A stretch of 64,000 nt of DNA from Lepus europaeus (taxonomy: Eukaryota; Chordata; Mammalia; Lagomorpha; Leporidae), in assembly GCF_033115175.1 (NCBI RefSeq), contig NC_084834.1, forward strand, positions 8,715,294 to 8,779,293. Reading direction: 5' to 3'. Under the pieces are notes generated by a model. It was not told the origin of the DNA. It saw only the letters and a program-made list of their open reading frames with translations, and ran no database searches. The translations under genes and the position numbers were made by a program. Below are positions 55,476 through 64,000 of this stretch, piece after piece (positions within the stretch are counted from its first letter, which is position 1; every line of letters starts with the position of its first letter).

Positions 55476-55611
55476 ACATGAGTAGTCTTTCACAAATTTG
55501 AGTTGGCTTCAGAAATTAACAGTAAGGTTTCAGGAACACAAAATAATGATTTTTTGATAGCTTGGATTTGGGAATGAGAGGTACGTGGGTTCTCATATGA
55601 ACACCCACACA

Positions 55612-55710
55612 TTCACTGTTCTTTTGGCACATTATTGAAGTCCTTTCTGTTTCAATTTTCTGATTTGTAAAATGGACATGATACTGTGATATCCATAGTG
55701 TTAAAATAAG
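55612..55710 (+). repeat. MIR SINE, 3' half
   Basis: TTTCAATTTTCTGATTTGTAAAATGGACATGATA and TTAAAATAAGAATTAAAATTC resemble MIR (CAGTTTCCTCATCTGTAAAATGGGGATAATA, GTGAGGATTAAA). Confidence 0.55.
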
Positions 55711-55723
55711 AATTAAAATTCTA

Positions 55724-56062
55724 AAATGTATTTATTTTCATTTATTTGAAAGGCACAGAGATACAGAGAGAGAGAGAGAGGAGGGAGAGGGACAGAGACA
55801 AACATAGAAAGATCTGTTGATTCACTTACAGAATGCACACAGTGGCTGGGACTGGGGGAGGTCAAATCCAGGAGAGTGGAAGTCAGTGTGTTTCCCATGT
55901 AGACGCCCAGGACTCAACTACTTGATCTATCACTTGCTTCCTCCCAGGGTCCATGTGAGCAGGAGGGTGGAATCAGAAGTGAAGGGGGAAGGAGTCCAGT
56001 GCACTTTGATGTGGAATGCAGATCACCCAAGCAGTATCCTAACTGCTGCATCGAACCCTTGC
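55724..56062 (-). mobile_element. CSINE, antisense
   Basis: TGTATTTATTTTCATTTATTTG, a (GA)n tract, TTGATTCACTTACAGAATGC, GTTTCCCATGTAGACGCCC and a CTGCTGCATCGAACCC end. Diverged. Confidence 0.8.
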
Positions 56063-57597
56063 ACCTATTATAGGCATTTAATTAATGTAAAATACACATC
56101 CCTTTGTCAGAAACTTAGCAAACTACTTTTTTCACTGTAACATAAATATATAGGTCACAGATGGTTGTTTTAAATCACAACTACATTTTTTTTGTGTGTG
56201 TGGAAAAATGATCTTTATAAAAACACTTGTTGGATAAAGGTTTTTTTTTTTCTTGCCATATACAAAATGTATTCATATCTTAAGTCCACGAAATTTTGTG
56301 GTTGAGAGGATAAAACCCCCAAGTAGACCTTTTTATTTGTGTAAAGTTATCAGATGTAATCAATATAAACATTTTCTATATGTTACTCTCCAGACCATTT
56401 GCTCATATGCCTAATATGCTCAAAATAGATCAACAATTTTCAGTTCACATTCACTAACGTGTGAATAGACTCTTGGCTGTATAGCCTTTCAGTAATTTCT
56501 GGTTCAGATTGCATTTGCCATCTGGATTGACTTGAAGAGCTCATGTACTCACAGTTCTGTGTTTACACAGAACTAAGTTCAAGCACATGGCTCTGAGTTA
56601 CAAATATTCAGTAATGCATCAAAAATTTATCAAGCACCTACTATGAATGAAACATGGGTTAATCTTGGGGTCACAGAAGTATGAAATAAGATGCAATACC
56701 TGATGTGATTTAGTGTTCACCATTTGCAGGTAGATGTTTATGTATAAATGATTGGTTATTTACTAAGTACATAATTGTGTGCTAAAGTTATTTCAATTTA
56801 GCATCTGAAAATAATTACTATAATAAATTGTGATAATAAGAATATGTGTTATTAGAAAATTTTCCTGGGATTTTCTTTATTTAAGAATAACGAAGAATAA
56901 AGCTCTGTGTGGAGCACAAGAATGTGTAAATAAGTACTTTTTAGACTTAGTTATTTCACAGTGTACTGAGTAAGAGGCAACCAATACTTACCTAAACAGT
57001 GACTTAGAAATAGTTCACATTTACTTGGCCTCACAGTTTCATTCTAATATTTCAAGTTAGCTGTCATATTTTCCCCAAGTTTTTCTACTATCAAATAAAC
57101 ACATTTTTGTTCGCCATACTGTATCCTTACATAGATTTAAAAGTATGTCGTTCACTTTTTCTTTGTTTGCTGGTCAGGAGAAGCAGAGCAAATGATAAAT
57201 TAAATGGAAATCTGGCTTTTTACTTGAACTATTCTACTGTGGTTTTGAAATTCTCTGGTCTTCCCAAGCCTCAGTCTCCAAGGCTTGGAAATCTCTCAGG
57301 CTATTTCAAGCCCTAAAGCCTTCTGAATCCTGGTGCCTCTGGCGCTGGAAGCAAGGGCTGCTCTCAAGTGATACCAGGGTGCTGCAGGGCCACTTATGGT
57401 GGAAAGGGGAGATGTTACACCTTTCCTGGTCACTCTTGCTAGGCCCTCAGATTCAAAGTCCCGGCACAATCATGGCAACCAGCAGTCTGCAGCTATAATA
57501 GGCCCTGAAATTTCCTGACTCATGTTTGCCAAATTTAGTTTTGGAAACAGTTTGTGCTTAATTTCTCATGTTCCTTTTCTGACATCAGTTCATCAGC

Positions 57598-57646
57598 TAA
57601 ATAAAAAACAAAAAACAAAAAACAAAACAAAACAAAACAAAAACTA
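57598..57646. repeat. A-rich (AAAAC)n simple repeat
   Basis: AAAAAACAAAAAACAAAAAAC passing into (AAAAC)n. Confidence 0.85.
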
Positions 57647-58239
57647 CCCAAAGGGAGTCAGGGTGGGCAGGTGTGACCCCTGTGCTGATCTGAGCATGTC
57701 TCTGTCACTTTCCCTTCAGAATAGAAGGCTGCTCACTGGAATTTGTTTCACAGGAGAGATATTAGCTAGGACATGGCCAGGGCGTGGAGAGCATTCATTT
57801 ATCTCAAATTTGAGGTCAGTGTTCCTGATGGAGTTGTCAGGAAGTATAGGGAAGGAAACTGCAGGGAACTTTTCCCAGCTTGAAGCATTTTATCAAATTA
57901 CACGGCACATGAAAAGCTAGGTTCTTATATTAATCCATCACTTTCTGTGTCATTGAAAATATTCTTCCACTTGACACAAGTGTGTATTTTTAATTGTCTT
58001 CATCAAACTCAGCTTCACAGACCTTCAGTGTATCCTAGGTGTCTGCTAAAGAATTGTTCTTTTTGTCATGTTGACTTATTTTATGTACAACATGATTTTC
58101 CTTTTCTAATGGAGACTTCGACATTCTCCGAAAAACCATTCCCAGGTTTCATTTTGGAGGCTTTCATAGTGGAACAGAATGAAATCCAATAAAATTAATC
58201 ACATGAATCTAAGTGGTATAATTTAATTAACAGCAATGA

Positions 58240-58440
58240 ATATCATGTAGGAGACCTACGTGCAAATCTTAGGTCTATTGTGTCTGATTCTGTTTTATTA
58301 ATTTATTTATCATGCTTCTCTGAGATTAAGTTCTTTCATTTGTAACATGGGGATAGTGATACATATTCTATAAAACATCTAAAGGTTAAATGTACATGGG
58401 ATTGGGAAACTGTGATGCACTGTAAGATGTTAATATGGCC
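58240..58440 (+). repeat. MIR-like SINE fragment
   Basis: AAGTTCTTTCATTTGTAACATGGGG then ATAGTGATACATATTC and TAAAAGGTTAAATG-like blocks follow MIR order. It is diverged and the 5' half is uncertain. Confidence 0.4.
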
Positions 58441-58617
58441 AATAGTTTGTACTTGATGTATTTCAGGAATGTACTTGGAGGATACAGATGTGTTACATTC
58501 CTGAAAATATTTCCAAATCTGCCAGAAAAAATATAATATTTGCTTTAATTATCAATATGAAAGTGCATGAAGACTTTTTAGGGAAGGTTAGTTACATATA
58601 ATTTGGATCTTGAAGTC

Positions 58618-58672
58618 ATTTATATACATATAAATGTATACATATATATGTATATATATGTATATATGTATT
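58618..58672. repeat. (TATA/TATG)n microsatellite
   Basis: TATATACATATAAATGTATA followed by CATATATATGTATATATATG. Confidence 0.88.
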
Positions 58673-59369
58673 TCCCTCTGGAAGAAAGATGGGGCAAGAT
58701 TTTAGAGTCAAATAAGGTAAAAGCTGAAGATATGGAAGTTCATGAATGTTGAGAAAGTACAGCAAGTAGTAATTAGTCTAGTATGGACAGCAAAGGGTGT
58801 CTAACGGTTTAGGTTTTGGCCAGAAACGACTCTGGAAGATATAGCATAATGGATCTTTAATACTCAGGGTGTGAACTTGATCCTGTTGGCAGTAAGAAGG
58901 GGGATTACTGAAAATCTAAAGCAGATCATTGGCTTGACTGCAGTCACATTCTAAAGATATGTGAGACTGTAAATGCTGCTCTGGTGTAGTTGGTGGAGGA
59001 AGTAATGAGCAACTGGGAGCAGGGGGACTTTTACCTTCTAGTAAAAGTGGAGGTAAGCATGGGTAAGTGCCTGCATTTGGACTGTCAGTTACTACAGATA
59101 AAAAGGAACTGGATTTAAGAGACCGGTGACCAACCAGAGGGCCTTGGGGTGAAGGTGAAGATAGTTAAAGAGTAAAAGGAGTCTAAATGAACTTTTCTGT
59201 GGCTCCATACTTTAGTGCTCACATAGACACTGATACAGATGAACAATGTAAGGAATATAGAATAACAATGAAATGCTTGTGTTTTGTAAATTAAATGAAT
59301 TTGGTGTTGAGATCCCTTTGAGTAGCACATAATTCTTGACCTTTGACATCACAAGCCCCCTCCTGTTGT

Positions 59370-60260
59370 TGTTTGGGAGTTTGGAAATATTTGGACTTTT
59401 ATATTCATCAACTTGGAACTCAGTTAGAAAAGTCTCACTGTTTAGATTTTGACTGGAATTACATTGAATCTATGGGTTAATTTGCTAAGGATTACTTTTG
59501 TGATATTGAGTCTTTAGTCCATGAATATGGTATACATACACATTTTTTAGCATTCTTTAATACTGTTTAATAAATTTTAAATATGTTTCTCTGGAAAATT
59601 TATACAGGTTTTGGTAGAGTTATTAATATATTTTCTATTTTTTATGAAAATATATATTTAAAAATTCTTTATAATCATTTGTAGATGTTGTGTAGGAAAT
59701 GCATTTCATTTTGATATTTTTCACTTTTATGAAACGTTCTTTCAGTCTCTCAAAATATTTTATCAGCAAATAGGCTATCAGGTCATCTGCAAATAAGCAT
59801 GTAGTTTTGTTTCTTCCTTTTCGGTCCTGTGCTTGTAATTTAATTTAATTTTATTGCTGTGCTGACAGTCTTCCAATGTTGAATAGAAGTTATGACTCAA
59901 AGTTCGCTTGTTCTGTTCTCAATTATAAAGGGAATGCTTTTAATTACTTATCAATTATGCAATGTAGTATCTTTTTTAAAAAAAGCATAGATACCTTTTA
60001 TCAGGTTAAAGAATTCTGCCTTTCCTTAAATGATAATTATTCTTATTTAGCTCTAAATAAGTGAATTAGAATAATTGACTAACCAATATTAACTTATTTA
60101 GCATTCTTGAGATGAACCAAATCTGCATAGAATCTATTTTTTTACATTGATGGTGATTTAGCTTATCAGTCTGTTTCTATGTTCATATGTTTTTAATTTT
60201 TTTTACTCTTGGATTTTGGTATCAAAGTCATATAAGATTTGTAAATACTCTTGAATAATT
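59370..60260 (-). mobile_element. Ancient L1 fragment, antisense ORF2 region
   Basis: GATTTTGACTGGAATTACATTGAATC, GTCTTTAGTCCATGAATATGG, TATCAGGTCATCTGCAAATAAG and a TATCAAAGTCATATAAGATTTG block follow the antisense order of L1 ORF2. Heavily decayed, with no intact frame. Both intronic old L1s are antisense to TLL1. Confidence 0.7.
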
Positions 60261-61254
60261 TGTGGGAGATTGGAATTAATTATTTAATGAAAGGTTTTTT
60301 TTTTTCTTTGGTTCTGATGGGTGTGTGAAAGTACTAACAGATCAGGACTTTAAATTCTCTACTTGGCAGTGTTAGACTACAAAATAGAAATATCAATTCA
60401 GAATACAAACCTCGTTTGGGAATTTTTTTTGCTTATGATATTTCAGAGGATGGTGGTGGCATTTCTTCCTTAGTTTCAAGCTGCTGGAAGAACAGTTTTT
60501 GAGCAAGTGCCTTGCGTTGTCCAAACTTAGTTTTCATTCTTATGAGTCCCAAATTAGGTAATCCTGAGTTTTGAGGGTTATCACTTGAGAGTTTCTAGCC
60601 TGAGCTGACCTTAGATCATATTTTCTGTCCTTTGATCCATCCCTACAATACATTGGAATCCAGTGGTCATGTCAACCCAGCCTGAGTCTCGTTTTGTGTT
60701 GAAAGCTGCCTTTAGCCTTCTGCTTCTGTCTCTGGATCCCCTGCTCTTCTCACCCATGATTTCTTTTTACTCTTCTGCCATCTATTGATATGTTCGGGGA
60801 CATTTTGCAAATATTTAATTCAGCAGTTTCAGTGATTCCAGAAGCTCAGCTCCAGTGACTAGGCTGTCACTGTGGCAAAACAGTACACTAAAAAAGGGCT
60901 TTAAATGTTGAATATCATCAGGGGATTTCCTCATAGAACGTAAAATTTAGGATGATTAAGTGGTTTCATTTGAAGTTCATCTGTCACTGCATTTTAAATA
61001 TAATCATAAGGGCTCCTAGGGAAATAGACCATATGTGTAATGTGGTTAATATGGAAATTTCATAACAACCAGATCACTATTTATTTTAGCTGACTTTTTA
61101 GGATATTCATCAGTTCTTTCTATGCATGATAAATCCAGAAATTTAATTATTTGTAAAGATTTCATTGCAGATGTATACCCCTCGCCAGAAAGCATTCAAT
61201 TCAAACTACTACATCTATTTGTACCTCAAAGTGTTCTTTGATTTTCTTTTTTTT

Positions 61255-61960
61255 TAAGATTTATTTATTTATTTGAAAGTCAGAGTTGGCTGGCGCTGTG
61301 GCTCAATAGGCTAATCCTCCGCCTGTGGCGCCAGCACACCAGGTTCTAGTCCCAGTCGGGGTGCCGGATTCTGTCCCGGTTGCCCCTCTTCCAGTCCAGC
61401 TCTCTGCTGTGGCCCGGAAGTGCAGTGGAGGATGGCCCAGGTCCTTGGGCCCTGCACCCACATGGGAGACCAGGAGAAGCACCTGGCTCCTGGCTTCGGA
61501 TCAGCGCGGTGTGACAGCCGCAGAGGCAACTGAGGGGGTGAACTAACAGAAAAGGAAGACCTTTCTCTCTGTGTCTCTCTCTCTCACTGTCCACTCTGCC
61601 TGTCAAAAAAAAAAAAAAAAAAAAGAGTTGCACAGAGAGAAGGAGAGGCAGAGAGGGAGAGAGAAAGGGTCTTCTATCTGCTGGTTCACACCCCCGTTGT
61701 CCACAATGGCCGGAGCTGTGCTGATCCAGAGCCAGGAGCCAGGAGCCAGGAGCCAGGAGCCAGGGGCCTCTTCCGAGACTCCCACACAGGTTCAGGGGCC
61801 CAAGCACTTGGGCCATCTTCCACTGCTTTCCTAGGCTATAGCAGAGAGCTGGATTGGAAGTGGAGCAGGTGGGACTCGAACTGGCGCCCATATGGAATGC
61901 TGGCCTTGCAGGTGGTGGCCTAACCCACGATGCTACAGCACCAGCCACAGCACCGGCCCC
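61255..61960 (-). mobile_element. CSINE, antisense, interrupted by a younger CSINE
   Basis: The left part AAGATTTATTTATTTATTTG then AAAGTCAGAGTT (to 61287) resumes at about 61625 with GAGTTGCACAGAGAGAAGG. The copy contains five tandem GCCAGGA units (61731-61765) where one or two are usual. It ends CTACAGCACCAGCCACAGCACCGGCCCC, a partial duplication of the inverted head. Confidence 0.92.
61288..61624 (+). mobile_element. Young CSINE nested inside an older CSINE
   Basis: Starts GGCTGGCGCTGTGGCTCAAT and ends CACTGTCCACTCTGCCTGTC with about 20 A. The short flank AGAGTT repeats at 61282-61287 and 61624-61629, marking the insertion point in the outer element. The 233-codon minus-strand frame at 61346-62047 is a readthrough of the two SINEs and is not a gene. 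Confidence 0.93.
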
Positions 61961-64000
61961 GGTATTCATTGATTTTCTAAGGAAAGATGCTGCTTGAGTG
62001 AAGAGGTAGCTGCCTGCGCTGATCTGCTCTGCACAGGTAGATTTCATTACTCTTTAGTCTTGCAAGAGGACCTGGGGTTTCCTCTTACACTTGTCAGTGA
62101 GGTGTGTGTTTACCCATTTTGTTTGATATTTAGTGCGGTTTCATTGATATCAACATTTTGAGAAGCAGGTCAGCAGTTTCAGTCACTTCAATTATTTGAA
62201 AGCCATGAACAAAGCTTTTAGTTTTTTCTTTTCTTTATTTAAAATAAACTGCATTTGTCTTTACCTACTCTCCCATGATTGTTGAAACTTTTGATAAAAC
62301 AGCTTTGACCTCAGTTAACATTGGCACTCATTCAAAATGTCCTGAATTGTCTTAAGTTATAGGGCCTCAAAGGAAATCTTATTCTTTAATTGTGGTAAGG
62401 TGGTTCTGAATGTACTGTTAGAGGTTATATTTCCAAACTCCTCATACCAAAGGCACTGTAATTCAGTTCTGAATCCTAAACAAATCACAGTTATCATGTT
62501 TGAGCTATTAGGTGCAGATTAACAGGCAGGGTTGGTGGTAACTTGTGTATATGAATGGAGGTAAATGAGAAACACACTCACAATGTATTGTTTACTGATT
62601 AATGATGGTTTCCTGAAAATATGCCCATTAATGATTTCTTGGCGTTAAGCAGTGCTCCCCCTCTGTTTGTCTTTTTTTTTTTCTTTTAAAACATAAATAA
62701 TCTTTGCTGGATGAATATTAAATCATTAACTTGAAAATCATTATCATGAAAGCTCACAGATGTTCTGGGAACATAGGCACTAGGAGGTAGGGAAGCAGTT
62801 TCGAGGATGACGCTAGCCTAGTTGACACTTTACTGTCAGGCAGCTCAGAATCGGAACTCCACTGGCTCTCACCCTTCCCAGCTGTTGGGTTCCATATATT
62901 GGTTGGTACCTTCACATTATACTCATTCTTCTTTAGCCCTGATTTGAGTTGTGGTAATTGAGATTTTCTCCTTTAAAGAAATTATTCTGACCCCACACAA
63001 GGCAATTTAATCTTCAAGATACTAGCTGCCTTCCTAAAGTCCATTGATTGCCGAAACTCATTATTGTGTTTTCCACTTTGAGTCATTAGTGAGCCTGTAA
63101 GCTGAGATGGAGTTTCTGAAGGAGATCTGATCTCTAAGTAATCCCATAACTCCCAAAGAATGCTGGTCATGTATAAACTACTTCTTTAACAAGGTTTCTA
63201 ATTGAGTGTTCATTGCATAAATGCAATTTGATCTGGATTATTATATTTCTTGATAGGGGATTGAGTACAATCTTCATTGAAGCTATGAGAACTGCTTCTT
63301 TACAATATGACAGAACAATACGCCATAACAGGAACTACATTTATCATTGTGCTTGAAGTAGCTAAGAAGCTGGGCAGCCTATGGGGAACAGCAGTTTCTA
63401 ATAGCAGTAGTTTGGGCATCAGTCAACCAAGGATAGTGGTAGCTGGGTGATGTGAAGTAAATGAGGTGAGTCTTGTTTTACCTCAGCTCCTTGTCTCTAG
63501 AACAGGGAGGGAGTGGCAGGCAGAAATCAGAAGTCTCCTTGAGTTGAGAAGGTAGAGTTGGGAGTTCAAGGAGTTGTAGGAACCTAGAATTTTCAGAACA
63601 AAGTAGCAGAGAGGAGAGATCTGTGCAGAGGAAGAACTCCCCCAGAGAATTCCCCTAGTGTGGTCATCAGAATGTCCAACCCACATATTCAGCTGGCTAC
63701 TGGCTAGTGTGTTTATGTGAGATCACCCAGAGCTAAGGAAATCACCACCCACAAGGATCATCGGAGGATACCTTTGGGCTCACACAGAGCAAGTGATAGT
63801 GCATGATCCGACACAGCACCACATGAAAAACTTCATAATTTGTTGTGTATCAGATGGGATACTGAGAAGCACTTTGGTGTTATTCCTAGTTTACCTACTG
63901 CTGTGGTTCCTTCCAACAAAATTGAGAGAAAAAAATAGAGATCAAAATAACTATTTCCTAGCTCAGAATTCAAGAATAGTTACTGGCATATAAACATAGC
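61961..64000. other. Intronic DNA, nothing further recognised
   Basis: AT-rich, with short unrecognised frames only. No exon flanked by acceptor and donor sites with a tolloid-like product is present. Confidence 0.55.

Larger units (their letters stand above)
43217..64000 (+). other. TLL1: TLL1 intron 1 (5' part, runs off the window)
   Basis: Begins with the consensus donor GTAAGTGG. I looked for exon 2, expected to resume with a residue block like VFWGDIALDD in phase 1, and found none, consistent with a very long first intron in mammals. A C13 run lies at 43688-43700. Besides the listed repeats I see nothing gene-like in 44301-45324, 45501-47464, 48331-48874, 49146-50020, 53271-54134, 56063-58239, 58673-59369 and 60261-61254. 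Frames in these stretches are short and unrecognised. Confidence 0.85.

Noticed and set aside
61346-62047. 233-codon minus-strand frame
   Set aside because: It reads through two nested CSINEs and their poly(A)/poly(T); repeat translation only.
43217-64000. TLL1 exon 2 or a later exon inside the window
   Set aside because: No segment in any plus frame resembles the expected prodomain continuation; the intron simply runs off the window.
1-64000. CRISPR array, bacterial operon, phage or integrated virus
   Set aside because: No regularly spaced identical repeats, no bacterial gene density and no viral coding sequence; the repeats present are mammalian retroposons, DNA transposon fossils and LTR fragments without internal genes.
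1-64000. tRNA, 5S, U6, 7SL or Y RNA genes
   Set aside because: I saw no matching conserved cores; the tRNA-like A/B-box resemblance comes from CSINE and MIR heads, which are tRNA-derived SINEs.

Overview
This window is mammalian nuclear DNA and almost certainly lagomorph, most likely rabbit. It carries more than 25 copies of the lagomorph C-repeat (CSINE), a tRNA-derived SINE with a (CT)n or poly(A) tail. It also carries rabbit-type L1 3' ends, recognisable by a G-rich block followed by a terminus reading about GTATGTTCATTAAATAAAAGTT. Nothing bacterial or viral, no CRISPR array and no operon-like layout was seen. The ORFs are short and fall mostly in repeats or in the CpG island.

The only functional protein-coding sequence I can support is the first coding exon of TLL1 (tolloid-like 1, a secreted BMP-1/tolloid metalloprotease) on the plus strand at 43045-43216. 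It encodes a signal peptide and the start of the prodomain, and ends in a GTAAGT splice donor. The exon lies in a CpG island (about 41.4-44.3 kb) containing poly(dA:dT) tracts, a (GGGC)n G-quadruplex-capable run, three upstream ORFs and a (CGG)9 repeat. Everything from 43217 to the right edge is TLL1 intron 1; exon 2 is not in the window.

Positions 1 to about 41.4 kb are intergenic DNA upstream of TLL1, repeat-rich and without a supported functional gene. It holds a decayed processed pseudogene of DCUN1D3 (24572-25440 for the coding part), a possible second antisense retrocopy of unknown parent (about 23.6-24.15 kb), a 1.4-kb 5'-truncated L1 with a perfect 17-bp target duplication, and a fossil mariner (37.8-39.4 kb) interrupted by a young CSINE. 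It also holds short mariner-related elements, two TTAA-type piggyBac-like miniature elements, a hAT-like element, MIRs and a MaLR-like LTR. The intron half (43.2-64 kb) holds CSINEs, two old L1 fragments antisense to TLL1, an L1 3'UTR fragment, a Tigger-like remnant, MIRs and AT microsatellites.

Family names for repeats come from recognition of terminal motifs and consensus-like blocks, not from a database search, and most repeat boundaries are good to about 5-20 bp. No novel molecular system was found. The most useful leads are the 5' leader of TLL1, the DCUN1D3 retrocopy, the nested mariner/CSINE locus and the paired TTAA-type elements.
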